Source of the DNA: Companilactobacillus tucceti DSM 20183
Lineage (GTDB): Bacteria > Bacillota > Bacilli > Lactobacillales > Lactobacillaceae
Direction of reading: 5' to 3'
Length of the DNA stretch: 64,000 bases
NCBI RefSeq assembly: GCF_001434665.1
Contig: NZ_AZDG01000009.1
Span: 22,322-86,321 of the forward strand
Positions 51,542 to 58,819 of the stretch are shown here, one piece after another. The translations under genes were made by a program, and so were the position numbers. The notes beneath the pieces are model-generated. The model saw only the letters and a program-made list of their open reading frames with translations, was not told where the DNA came from and did not search any database. Position 1 is the first letter of the stretch. Every line of letters starts with the position of its first letter.

Positions 51542-52963
51542 TTAATCGTTAGAATTTTTTTTGATTCCCCATATGTAAACTAAAACAAAGGTAATTAGTA
51601 AAGTACTTAAATGTGCGATGATTGCATTCAAAAAGTTTGTATCAAATCCTGCTTGTGGATTTACAAATGAAAGTATCCCAACAAGGGAACCGGTTAATGC
51701 ATAATTATTTACATGTAATAATCCACAGATCAAACCACCGATAGCACTTCCAATGTTTGAAAGTATAAAAATTCTTTGGTGCTTTAATATATATCCATAA
51801 AGAGCTGACTCAGTTATTCCACAAAATGCTGAAGCAGATGCTTTGAAAGTGTTTTGGCGACTCTTTTTATCATGTGTTCTTAGTGCTAGAGCTAAAACAG
51901 CACCACCTTGGGCAACCATGGTGATTGAAAGCAAGGCATTAAGATAACTATGACCGTTTGTTGCTAGATCATTAACAACAATTGGTATGATTATCCAATG
52001 CAATCCCATAGTGATCAAGAATTGATAGAGACCGTCGATCAGTAATCCAATTATGCCCGGATTCCAGCTATAGATCGTGTTTACACCATCTGATAGTTTA
52101 TAACTGGCAATCAAGATAATAGGTCCGGCAATGATAATGACTAGTAATAGAAGAATAATTATTTCTATTATTGGTAAAAATATAGTTTGTAAAATTCTGG
52201 GGATGAACTTTTTTAGAACTCTCTCAAGGTGCTTTGCTACCCATGCTGCAAAGATGATTGGGAAAATAGATGAAACATAATTTGTCATAATTGCAGGGAA
52301 TGGTAGGTAAGCGGCTACGGTGGAAAAGTAAACTAATATTGCACCAACGACTGCCAAAATTACCGGATTCGAATGTAGTCGTTTTGCGGAAGTATAACCT
52401 AAGAGAACCGGTAAGAAGTAAAATACACCTTTAGGAATGGTGTTTAATGTTATATAGAGACCACTACTTTTCTCCATAATATGGAATTGGAGTAGTATTG
52501 CTAGAACTCCTTTGAACATACCAGCGCCACCCAAAATTCCAACCAGTGGAGCAATGGATTCTGTTAAAACGCTTAGAAAACGCGAGAAATCTCTTTGTAC
52601 CTTTTGAAAGAAGGGTACTTTTTTAGTTTTATCTTCTTCAGGTGGTTTTTCATGATCGGTACCAATTTGTTTTATTATTTCATCATATACGTTAGTAACT
52701 TCTTGTCCTATGACGATTTGATACTGTCCACCACCTTTTGCTACATCGATAACCTTAGGTATTTTCTTTAATTCTTCTTTATTTGTTAGAGATTCATCTT
52801 TTAAATAAAATCTCAATCTTGTTATGCAGTGTATCAAGGATTTGATATTATCCTTACCACCCACATTTTTTATGATTTCTGTTGCAATTTTTGAGTACGA
52901 AATATCTTCCTTGTTTGAAGATTTAGAGTTTTTAGGAACAACAATAGCTCCTGTTTCTTTAGC
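51542..52963 (-). CDS. PTS IIBC part, reached by possible -1 frameshift from IIA
   Basis: IIB begins in this frame with IATEIIKNVGGKDNIKSLIH and carries the phosphocysteine motif HCITRLRFYLKD; IIC follows with about ten helices and CGITESALYG. It is homologous to residues 170-640 of the fused PTS at 25352. The only in-frame start, GTG at 52864, would cut off the first strand and helix of IIB, and I see no good ribosome site. The linker from 52963 onwards is in the -1 frame relative to IIA. Translation therefore likely depends on frameshifting at 52969-52963, or the locus is broken by an indel or sequencing error. The substrate is unknown; the SGNH hydrolase suggests an acylated glycoside. Confidence 0.75.
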   Translation of the reverse strand, partial: AKETGAIVVPKNSKSSNKEDISYSKIATEIIKNVGGKDNIKSLIHCITRLRFYLKDESLTNKEELKKIPKVIDVAKGGGQYQIVIGQEVTNVYDEIIKQIGTDHEKPPEEDKTKKVPFFQKVQRDFSRFLSVLTESIAPLVGILGGAGMFKGVLAILLQFHIMEKSSGLYITLNTIPKGVFYFLPVLLGYTSAKRLHSNPVILAVVGAILVYFSTVAAYLPFPAIMTNYVSSIFPIIFAAWVAKHLERVLKKFIPRILQTIFLPIIEIIILLLLVIIIAGPIILIASYKLSDGVNTIYSWNPGIIGLLIDGLYQFLITMGLHWIIIPIVVNDLATNGHSYLNALLSITMVAQGGAVLALALRTHDKKSRQNTFKASASAFCGITESALYGYILKHQRIFILSNIGSAIGGLICGLLHVNNYALTGSLVGILSFVNPQAGFDTNFLNAIIAHLSTLLITFVLVYIWGIKKNSND

Positions 52964-53397
52964 TTTTTTAAGCCAGTCTGTACATGAATATCTTTTAAAT
53001 AATCAGCTGTATTTGTGATTGCTACGATGACAGTAGTTGGACGTCCAGAATCCTTGATTTGTTGGACATCCATCGTTCCGATTTCTTGCCCGGCTTTTAT
53101 TTTTTGATCAGCAGAAATACTCAGTTTAAATGGTTTTCCGGATAGTTCGACAGTATTGATTCCCATGTGTACCAAGACTTCAGCGCCATCATCAGTCTTC
53201 ATTCCAAAAGCATGTAAAGTTTCAGCAACATAAGCTACTGTCCCACTAACTGGGGCATAAACGTTGTTATCATTAGGTTCCACACCGAAACCTTTCCCCA
53301 TTAATTCTTGAGAAAAAACAGGGTCATTCACCTGTGTAAGAGGAATAACATTTCCAGATACCGGAGACATTAAAGTTAAATCGGTCGTTTTAGGCAT
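52870..53397 (-). CDS. PTS IIA domain, glucose family; zero-frame product
   Basis: The first 140 or so residues match IIA-Glc: LMSPVSGNVIPLTQVNDPVF, the phosphorylated His77 in VLVHMGINTVEL, and VIVAITNTADYLKDI. After residue 145 the zero frame gives a Lys/Leu-rich tail and stops at 52870. Sliding back one base at A_AAA_AAG (52969-52963) continues into a linker (AKETGAIVVPKNSK) and IIB. The zero-frame product alone is a complete IIA domain that could serve other PTS permeases. The start ATG follows GGAGGTAATATT. Confidence 0.85.
   Translation of the reverse strand: MPKTTDLTLMSPVSGNVIPLTQVNDPVFSQELMGKGFGVEPNDNNVYAPVSGTVAYVAETLHAFGMKTDDGAEVLVHMGINTVELSGKPFKLSISADQKIKAGQEIGTMDVQQIKDSGRPTTVIVAITNTADYLKDIHVQTGLKKLKKQELLLFLKTLNLQTRKIFRTQKLQQKS
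52963..52969 (-). promoter_or_regulatory. Candidate -1 ribosomal frameshift site A_AAA_AAG
   Basis: The heptamer lies in exactly the right phase (TT-A AAA AAG CTA in the IIA frame), the same slippery sequence used in E. coli dnaX. The -1 frame then reads straight into the IIBC domain. Only a weak possible hairpin (AGGA...TCCT) follows and no clear upstream Shine-Dalgarno stimulator is seen. Confidence 0.5.
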
Positions 53398-53485
53398 AAT
53401 ATTACCTCCATGTTAATAAAGATGAGGTTTATGGTTTATAATAAAAGTATATTTTTTTGAATTATTTTAAAAAATTGGCTTTTAT

Positions 53486-53568
53486 TGATAACGGTTTCAC
53501 TGTTATTATAATACCATGTTTAAACATGTTATAACAGTACCTGTTTAAACAAATAATTCTTTTATAAT
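53486..53568. promoter_or_regulatory. Divergent control region: cre plus two TGTTTAAACA operators
   Basis: A perfect cre, TGATAACGGTTTCA, lies at 53486-53499 on the PTS side. TGTTTAAACA occurs at 53517-53526 (within CATGTTTAAACATG) and 53542-53551, centres 25 bases apart. A -10 TATAAT for the regulator gene is at 53563-53568, and one for the PTS operon is likely around 53505-53510 on the minus strand. Confidence 0.75.
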
Positions 53569-53587
53569 CTAAGTTGAGGAAAATTTG

Positions 53588-54319
53588 ATGCCAAAGAAAT
53601 TGTATACAGAAATTTACGAAGCACTAAAAAAAGAAATAGAAACTAATGTATATCCTCCAAAGACATCTCTTCCTAGAGAAGAGGATCTTTCAAAACGCTT
53701 TGACGTCACACGAAACACAGTCCGTAGAGCCCTCAAGCAGTTGCAAGAAGAGGGTCTTGTTTATGCTGTAAAGGGTCGTGGGGTTGTTGTATTAGAACCT
53801 GTTCGTAGCAACCAAGTAGTTTTTTCTGCCAATAATTCTGAAGGATTTCAAGGATTACGTTCTTTTCCACAAAATAAATTTATTCAAGAGTTGGATACTG
53901 ACGTTTTGAACTTTAAGGAAATCATTGTCGATGAAAAGATAGCAAACCTAACCTCGTTTAACATCAATGATAAAGCTTTTTATTTAGAAAGGTTACGCCT
54001 ATTTGATGGAAAAGGGTTAGCAATTGATCATAGTTATTTTAGATCTGATGCTTTAAAGGGATTTAGTAGAGAAGACGCGCAAGGTTCTGTTTATAAATAC
54101 ATTCGAGACAATGAATTGTTTAAGGTAGCAGCTCAAAGATCTATTTCATCAGTTGTTTCAGCTAATCAAAGAGATAGTGAAGTTTTGGAATTAGGTGATT
54201 TGAACTGTGTAGGTTCATTAACAAAATTTGTTTATACCGATATTGGAAGTTTATTTGAATATACAGAAACACGTTATGTGCCAAACAATTTTGCAATGTT
54301 AGGATTTCAGTATTACTAG
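53588..54319 (+). CDS. GntR/HutC-family regulator with UTRA domain, TreR-like
   Basis: The 243-residue protein has a winged helix (residues 5-70, LPREEDLSKRFDVTRNTVRR) and a UTRA ligand-binding domain (90-240), which senses phosphorylated sugars in TreR-like proteins. It is divergent from the PTS/SGNH operon. TGTTTAAACA palindromes lie in its own promoter, before that operon and before the distant PTS at 25352, so it probably controls all three units. ATG at 53588 follows GAGGA; a second ATG-like TTG precedes it immediately. It is followed within nine bases by the GyrI-like gene, likely co-transcribed. Confidence 0.9.
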   Translation: MPKKLYTEIYEALKKEIETNVYPPKTSLPREEDLSKRFDVTRNTVRRALKQLQEEGLVYAVKGRGVVVLEPVRSNQVVFSANNSEGFQGLRSFPQNKFIQELDTDVLNFKEIIVDEKIANLTSFNINDKAFYLERLRLFDGKGLAIDHSYFRSDALKGFSREDAQGSVYKYIRDNELFKVAAQRSISSVVSANQRDSEVLELGDLNCVGSLTKFVYTDIGSLFEYTETRYVPNNFAMLGFQYY

Positions 54320-54328
54320 GAGATAGTT

Positions 54329-54952
54329 ATGAAATACGAATGGCGTAAGCAAGAGAAAAATCTTTATTTACCAAAGCAAAAACCAGTAGTGTTAGATATT
54401 CCAGAACAATCATTTATTTCTTTACCTGGACAAGGTGATCCAAATGGATCCGATTTGAAGGAGCGATTGCAGGCTCTATATCCGATGTCTTATGGGATAA
54501 AAGCTGAATACCGAAAGTATTGTAAAGATAAAGAAGTTGAATTTGATGATTATGTAGTTTTTCCATTAGAAGGTGTTTGGTCATTAACAGAAGCCGGACA
54601 GAAAATGGATCATTTGGATAAAAATGAATTTATTTACGATATTATGATGCGAGTACCTGATTTTGTGCCAAGTGAAGTTGTTGAAGAAGCCATTAAAAAC
54701 GTTAAAGAAAAAAAGTATCAACCATTAATGGATGATTTGGAACGAAAGACATATTCAAAAAAGCAAGTTATCGAGATTCTTCATATTGGGAAGTATGATG
54801 ATGAACCAGCTAGTTTTGAATTGATGAATCAAGAATGTGCCAAACTCAATAAAACAAGAGTTTCAATGATACATCGAGAAATATATTTGTCAGATGCAAG
54901 AAGAGTTGAACCTGATAAGTTAAAAACTGTTTTGAGATATGAAATTAAATAA
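54329..54952 (+). CDS. GyrI-like small-molecule-binding domain protein
   Basis: The 207-residue soluble protein resembles the stand-alone GyrI-like family (SOUL/GyrI beta-alpha-beta fold), with EQSFISLPGQGDPNG near the start, YVVFPLEGVWSL in the middle and HIGKYDDEPASFELM and HREIYLSDARRV near the end. Such proteins bind hydrophobic ligands; some hydrolyse toxins. It starts after AGGAGATAG, nine bases from the GntR gene. Its connection to sugar regulation is unclear. Confidence 0.82.
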   Translation: MKYEWRKQEKNLYLPKQKPVVLDIPEQSFISLPGQGDPNGSDLKERLQALYPMSYGIKAEYRKYCKDKEVEFDDYVVFPLEGVWSLTEAGQKMDHLDKNEFIYDIMMRVPDFVPSEVVEEAIKNVKEKKYQPLMDDLERKTYSKKQVIEILHIGKYDDEPASFELMNQECAKLNKTRVSMIHREIYLSDARRVEPDKLKTVLRYEIK

Positions 54953-55056
54953 GATAAATTATTTGCTATATTATTAAAGCTTTGCTATTGTCATACATGA
55001 TTCGATGATTATCTAGCGAGACTTCCTCACAAAATATAGAGGAATAGGTAAATTAT

Positions 55057-55326
55057 ATGGCAAGAAAAGCAAAAATTGAGCGTGAAAAAAGACTACAAGA
55101 GACTGTAGCTAAATACGCTGAGTTACGTCAAGAACTAAAGAGTTCTGGCAATTATGAGGAATTAAGTAAGCTCCCAAGAGATGCTTCACCAACAAGATTA
55201 CGTTCGCGTGATCTGATCGATGGTAGACCAAGAGGTTATATGAGTAAATTCAAAATGTCTCGTTTGAATTTTAGAGCATTAGCACATGCTGGTCAGATTC
55301 CCGGAGTTAAAAAAGCAAGTTGGTAA
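55057..55326 (+). CDS. rpsN: 30S ribosomal protein S14, zinc-independent (C-minus) form
   Basis: An 89-residue S14 with the C-terminal signature [20 protein letters not shown] and [11 protein letters not shown]. It has no cysteine at all, so it lacks the CxxC-x12-CxxC zinc ribbon of the short C-plus form usually found in the main ribosomal operon. C-minus paralogues replace the zinc form when zinc is scarce in many Firmicutes. It stands alone, away from ribosomal genes, with a strong terminator. I see no clear Zur box upstream. Its presence fits the zinc-sensing genes elsewhere in the window. Confidence 0.93.
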   Translation: MARKAKIEREKRLQETVAKYAELRQELKSSGNYEELSKLPRDASPTRLRSRDLIDGRPRGYMSKFKMSRLNFRALAHAGQIPGVKKASW

Positions 55327-55331
55327 ACGTG

Positions 55332-55375
55332 AAAAGGACTAGTTGGTCATATTTTGACCAACTAGTCCTTTTTTT
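55332..55375 (+). terminator. rpsN terminator
   Basis: Perfect 18-base stem, AAAAGGACTAGTTGGTCA with its complement, followed by seven T residues. Confidence 0.92.
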
Positions 55376-55444
55376 AGATTTATATAATAAATTTAATATT
55401 TTTTGAGAATGCCCCAAAACCCTCATATCACAATAATCCTATTA

Positions 55445-55593
55445 AAAAATTCCAACTTTCGTAAGATTGATTTACAAAAAATGGAATTTTTCGTTGTAAT
55501 TTACTTCAAGGGTGTGTAGTATAAACTTTGGAAAGAGATTTACGTGTGTGGTTAATCTCTTGTGTGTATACAAAATAATGTGTGGTTATTTTG
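55445..55593 (+). promoter_or_regulatory. Promoter and hairpin leader of the small SLAP gene (in a 313-base gap)
   Basis: TTGTAA (55494-55499), 17 bases, TAGTAT (55517-55522). The leader of about 110 bases has two hairpins: 55533-55561 (AAGAGATTTAC with GTTAATCTCTT) and 55571-55593 (CAAAATAA with TTATTTTG), both with TGTGTGG in the loop. An inverted repeat AAAAATTCCA...TGGAATTTTT (55445-55490) precedes the promoter. The region 55376-55444 shows nothing. Confidence 0.65.
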
Positions 55594-55639
55594 TGTATGT
55601 TATGTCGTAATTTAACTAATTAAAGTCGAGGGTACAAAC

Positions 55640-56149
55640 ATGAAAAAAACATCTATTCTTTTTTTAGCTGCATCCGTTTTGGGAATCGGAGCAGCATTTG
55701 CATCACCAACAACAGCAGAGGCACATTCAGTAACTGCCAAGAATTACACTGCTGAAGTTTCATCTGATCAAGCAACACTTTATGACGATTCTGGTAATAA
55801 GATCGACGTTGCTCTTCCAGCTAACAGTACATGGGCTGTCGGAAGTGTTAATAACATTAACGGTAAAGATTATTACGAAGTATCAACAGGGGCATATTTA
55901 AGTTCAGATGATAGTTATTTGTACAAAAAAAGACCTGAGGTTATCAAAGTAGCCTCAGATCACTCAGTTCCTATTTATGATCATAACTTCGAAGAAAGAG
56001 ACGATTTGTCTGTTACTCCTGGAAGTTCATGGTATTCAGATTCAGTAATTACTAGTCAATTAGGAATACCTTATGTACGTATTTCTACTGATGCTTACGT
56101 TTCAATGTATGATGTTATAGAACAAAAAGTTACATCTTCAATTTCGTAA
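55640..56149 (+). CDS. Small secreted SLAP-domain protein
   Basis: This 169-residue protein has a signal peptide (residues 1-28, ending AEAHS) and two tandem modules, ATLYDDSGNKIDVALPANST through YYEVSTGAYL and VPIYDHNFEERDDL through YVRISTDAYV. They match the SLAP-type modules at the C-terminus of the giant protein (12161) and of Lactobacillus S-layer proteins. SLAP modules bind wall teichoic or lipoteichoic polymers, so the protein probably coats the wall. It is framed by structured leader and trailer RNAs, which hints at high expression and stable mRNA. The start ATG follows GAGGG. Confidence 0.87.
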   Translation: MKKTSILFLAASVLGIGAAFASPTTAEAHSVTAKNYTAEVSSDQATLYDDSGNKIDVALPANSTWAVGSVNNINGKDYYEVSTGAYLSSDDSYLYKKRPEVIKVASDHSVPIYDHNFEERDDLSVTPGSSWYSDSVITSQLGIPYVRISTDAYVSMYDVIEQKVTSSIS

Positions 56150-56187
56150 TATTTGAATTAATAATTTGTGTGTGTTGTGTGTGTGGG

Positions 56188-56218
56188 AAGTCTATCGATG
56201 TGTGGTCGATAGACTTTT
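56188..56218 (+). terminator. SLAP-gene terminator with TGTGTGG loop
   Basis: Perfect 11-base stem AAGTCTATCGA with its complement, loop TGTGTGG, followed by T residues. The loop is identical to the two leader hairpins. The preceding 25 bases are almost pure GT. Confidence 0.85.
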
Positions 56219-56310
56219 TATATTACTTAATTATGTGTGTGTATGTTACTTTTTCTTATGAGGGTTAACATCTATTACAGTTATTACTATACAACCATAA
56301 GTGAATTTAT

Positions 56311-56358
56311 ATATCCCAATTTTTGAAAGACATTCTTACAAAAATTGGGATATTTTTA
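56311..56358 (+). terminator. Second, orphan terminator downstream of the SLAP gene
   Basis: Perfect 15-base stem ATATCCCAATTTTTG with its complement (56311-56325 with 56339-56353) followed by TTTT. It could back up the SLAP terminator or end a small RNA. Confidence 0.7.
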
Positions 56359-56426
56359 TAAAGCCTTATTTATAGGGGTTTATAGAGGGTTAAATAAAAG
56401 GTTGGTGGTGTTTTTTTGCCGCCTCC

Positions 56427-56583
56427 GGTAATAAGAAAGTGCTGCATGCTATGGGAACGTTTCGAGCCAAGGTCTCGAAACTAGATTTTGAGCTTTGCTT
56501 ACGCAAATCTCAAAATACTTCCGTGGTGTAAGGTCGCAAGCGACCAACACCACATTCATAGCTAGCAGCACTTTCTTATTACC
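56427..56583 (+). repeat. Family B cloverleaf repeat, copy B3
   Basis: The closing stem has 19 perfect pairs (GGTAATAAGAAAGTGCTGC with its complement), a three-base bulge on each side and CTATG/CATAG. The hairpins are GTTTCGAG-CCAAGGT-CTCGAAAC; ATTTTGAG...CTCAAAAT around CTTTGCTTACGCAAAT; and GTGGTGT...ACACCAC with GGTCG/CGACC. Stems differ from B1, B2 and B4 but remain paired; loops are the same. Confidence 0.87.
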
Positions 56584-56672
56584 TCCAGCTTGATATAGGT
56601 AAATTTAAATATATATATATATATAGGATCAATGTTATCTGGGTTGAGTTGTGAACAAATATGTCATATAAA

Positions 56673-56700
56673 AAAGACCATCCATAAAGCGGGTGGTCTT
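56673..56700 (-). terminator. Terminator of the fuc aldolase transcript (beyond B4)
   Basis: AAGACCACCC pairs with GGATGGTCTT (wobble/mismatch in the middle) and on the minus strand enters TTTTTT. It lies after B4, so B4 is inside the aldolase 3' region. Confidence 0.7.
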
Positions 56701-56754
56701 AAGTATTCGTACGATTAATTTTTATTACAGTAAACCAACTAAAAATAAGCTGGA

Positions 56755-56908
56755 GATATTGAGTAATGGAACCAGTTGTGAAAGTGGAGTTGAACGCTTG
56801 CGTTCTTACTCCACCGACGATTCGAAGATTTGCGTAAGCAAAGCTTCAAATCGAGACTTCAGACCTCGGCTGAAGTCGGTCGCACAACAGGTGGAATTAC
56901 TCAATATC
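56755..56908 (-). repeat. Family B cloverleaf repeat, copy B4
   Basis: Closing arms GATATTGAGTAAT (56755-56767) and complement (56896-56908) with GTTGTG/CACAAC. Read on the minus strand the hairpins are GACTTCAG-CCGAGGT-CTGAAGTC, GATTTGAAG...CTTCGAATC around CTTTGCTTACGCAAAT, and GTGGAGT...ACTCCAC with GAACG/CGTTC. Confidence 0.88.
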
Positions 56909-56928
56909 GGAAGCACAAACGAAACTAT

Positions 56929-57702
56929 TTAATACTTATCCTCATCAGGTCTTTGAATATGCTCTGGGAAAGGATGTTCCATAGCAACTTTGTTAAATTG
57001 AGGCATTGCAATTCCAGGAAGAGCTCCCTTTGGCATTGGCTCTTTGTAATTCTTACCACATGATTGATAATCAGGTAGAATTCCTAACTTAATAAAGATA
57101 GTTTGTTGATAAGCAATTTCGGCGTTCCATTCAAGTGTCTCCATAACTCTTGTAGCGACATGTAAATCAGTAGATGTTACCAAAATCCCGTGACTATTCA
57201 ATAGGAAAACATTTTCCATAGCTTTGTCACCGATTTTTAGTAATGCCTCATGAACAGTGTCAGCTAATTCTTGAGTACATGCTGGTGCATATGGTAGGCA
57301 TTTGATCTCTCCTAATTCACGTGTAACTTCAGTAACATTTGGCATATCCATTCCGGCAGTTGCCCAAAACATTGCCTTTGGTGCGTGTGAGTGGTAGACG
57401 CAGCGAATTCCTGGATGTGCTGTGTATGCTTCTTCGTGCATATTTACTTCTCTTGTGACATCACCGACACCATCTACTTTTTCATAAGTCTCGCCATCAA
57501 TGACTAAAATCTGTGCTGCATGAAGATCAGCATAGAATGTTTCTGACATGAAGGTAGGTGTCATCAAAATATAAGGATGATCATTTTGATCAAATACCTT
57601 AACTGACATATTTCCGCCGGCAATATTTGTATCTTTTCTATCGAACATCTTGTGAACTGTGTTGGCTAAATCCTCACGTTCAGTTTGAAACATCATTTTC
57701 AT
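56929..57702 (-). CDS. fucA: Class II aldolase, probable L-fuculose-1-phosphate aldolase
   Basis: The 257-residue enzyme has the zinc ligands of class II aldolases: VYHSHAPKA (His104 and His106) and LLNSHGILV (His171), with NIAGGNMSV phosphate-binding segment and catalytic Glu near 90. It should split L-fuculose 1-phosphate into dihydroxyacetone phosphate and L-lactaldehyde. It is longer than E. coli FucA (215 residues) because of a C-terminal extension, so rhamnulose-1-phosphate is an alternative substrate. The ATG at 57702 follows AAGGAGT; the upstream frame is intergenic. It is divergent from the regulator and isomerase genes. Confidence 0.82.
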   Translation of the reverse strand: MKMMFQTEREDLANTVHKMFDRKDTNIAGGNMSVKVFDQNDHPYILMTPTFMSETFYADLHAAQILVIDGETYEKVDGVGDVTREVNMHEEAYTAHPGIRCVYHSHAPKAMFWATAGMDMPNVTEVTRELGEIKCLPYAPACTQELADTVHEALLKIGDKAMENVFLLNSHGILVTSTDLHVATRVMETLEWNAEIAYQQTIFIKLGILPDYQSCGKNYKEPMPKGALPGIAMPQFNKVAMEHPFPEHIQRPDEDKY

Positions 57703-57773
57703 AATATAAGACTCCTTCAAATGAAATATTATTTTTGTGGATAAAATACAACATTTGATGTCAATGAACATTA

Positions 57774-57788
57774 TATCCTGCTAGGATA
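57774..57788. promoter_or_regulatory. Operator-like palindrome between fucA and the DeoR gene
   Basis: TATCCT-GCT-AGGATA, in the divergent promoter region. It could be a site for the adjacent DeoR-family regulator. Confidence 0.4.
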
Positions 57789-57889
57789 AAATAGAAGCAG
57801 TGGTTAAAGAGATTGAATAAAATTCAGATAGTAACCATTATACAGTTCACATATGTTCAAAATGATTCAAAAATTGGAGGCAATAGTTC

Positions 57890-58645
57890 ATGTATCGAAA
57901 AGAACGTTTAGATAAAATTATGGAAATAATGAATAAAAAAAAGATAGTAGATATGAAATTATTGGAAGAATTGACTTATGAGAGCCGTTCTACTTTAAGA
58001 CGTGATTTGATTGTTCTGGAAGATGAACATAAAATTAATCGAAACTTTGGACAAGTGGAATTGGTCAGCAATAATAATGTTGAATTTGGATATCAAGTTA
58101 GAGCTGGTGAAAATCTGGAATGTAAGAAATACATTGCCGGTATTTGCGATACTTTTATAGGTAATAATCAGGCATTAATAATAGATTCAAGTACGACTGC
58201 TTCTTATTTAGAACCGTATTTAAGTGAAAGAAATAATCTGGTAGTTATTACTAATGGATTACATCTAGCAACTAGTTTAAATGGTAATCCTAAGATCAAG
58301 ACCTTTATTGCCAGTGGGCGTTTACGTCCATTTTCAGGTTCTATAATTGGAGATTCTGCAAGAAGATTTATGGAGAGTTTCCACGCTGATATTGCTATTA
58401 TTTCTTGCGCAGGTGTGGACAAGAATGGAATTTATATGGCTAGTGATGAACAGTCAGCTGTAAAATCTCAAATGATAAAGCAAGCAGAAAAGACCATCTT
58501 GTTATGTGACCATACTAAAATAAATCGGGTCGATTACTATAGATTGTGTGGACACGAAGATATAGATGTGATCATAACTGATGAGATGCCACCGGAAGAC
58601 TTTTTACAGTCAATTGAGGATCAAAACGTAGAAGTAGTCTATTAG
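57890..58645 (+). CDS. DeoR-family regulator of the fucose-type locus
   Basis: The 251-residue protein has an N-terminal DeoR helix-turn-helix (MYRKERLDKIMEIMNKKKIV through SRSTLRRDLIVLE) and a sugar-phosphate-binding domain with IIDSSTTASYLEPYL, VITNGLHLA and AGVDKNGIYMAS. Family members sense a phosphorylated intermediate, here probably fuculose 1-phosphate. It sits between the divergent aldolase and the isomerase operon, the expected place for a local regulator. The start follows TTGGAGG. Confidence 0.9.
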   Translation: MYRKERLDKIMEIMNKKKIVDMKLLEELTYESRSTLRRDLIVLEDEHKINRNFGQVELVSNNNVEFGYQVRAGENLECKKYIAGICDTFIGNNQALIIDSSTTASYLEPYLSERNNLVVITNGLHLATSLNGNPKIKTFIASGRLRPFSGSIIGDSARRFMESFHADIAIISCAGVDKNGIYMASDEQSAVKSQMIKQAEKTILLCDHTKINRVDYYRLCGHEDIDVIITDEMPPEDFLQSIEDQNVEVVY

Positions 58646-58715
58646 AAAAATGAACTGGTTTGGATAAGCTGTTAAAAGAAATTCACAATTTGAACAGGTA
58701 AACGGAGTGATTTAT

Positions 58716-58773
58716 GCACTTTATTCAAAAGTGCTGGAATCCATTGAACGTTGTAATGTAAGCGCTTTATAAT
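58716..58773 (+). promoter_or_regulatory. Promoter of the fuc operon with cre-like site
   Basis: TTGAAC (58744-58749), 18 bases, TATAAT (58768-58773). TGTAAGCGCTTTAT (58757-58770), a cre-like site with two changed end bases, lies between them. Upstream is a hairpin or operator GCACTTT-ATTCA-AAAGTGC (58716-58734). Confidence 0.6.
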
Positions 58774-58819
58774 CTAGGCGTGGATGAAGTACAAACACAA
58801 AAAATGGAGGGTTTACATT

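Larger units (their letters stand above)
56219..56928. other. Gene-free region with orphan terminator and two family B repeats
   Basis: Between the SLAP terminator and the aldolase stop there is no convincing gene. Contents in order are a GT run (56234-56246), an orphan hairpin terminator (56311-56358), copy B3 (56427-56583), an AT stretch with alternating TA (56610-56625), a minus-strand terminator (56673-56700) and copy B4 (56755-56908). Short ORFs across B4 are shadows of the repeat. Confidence 0.65.

Noticed and set aside
52824..53018. Plus-strand ORF antisense to the PTS linker
   Set aside because: It overlaps the IIA-IIB junction in antisense with no ribosome site or recognisable product.
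55561..56246. GT-rich stretches as a simple microsatellite only
   Set aside because: TGTGTGG is placed precisely in the loops of three stable hairpins, which a random GT tract would not explain.
56693..57063. Two overlapping plus-strand ORFs
   Set aside because: They cross copy B4, a minus-strand terminator and the antisense of fucA; they are shadows of the repeat and gene.
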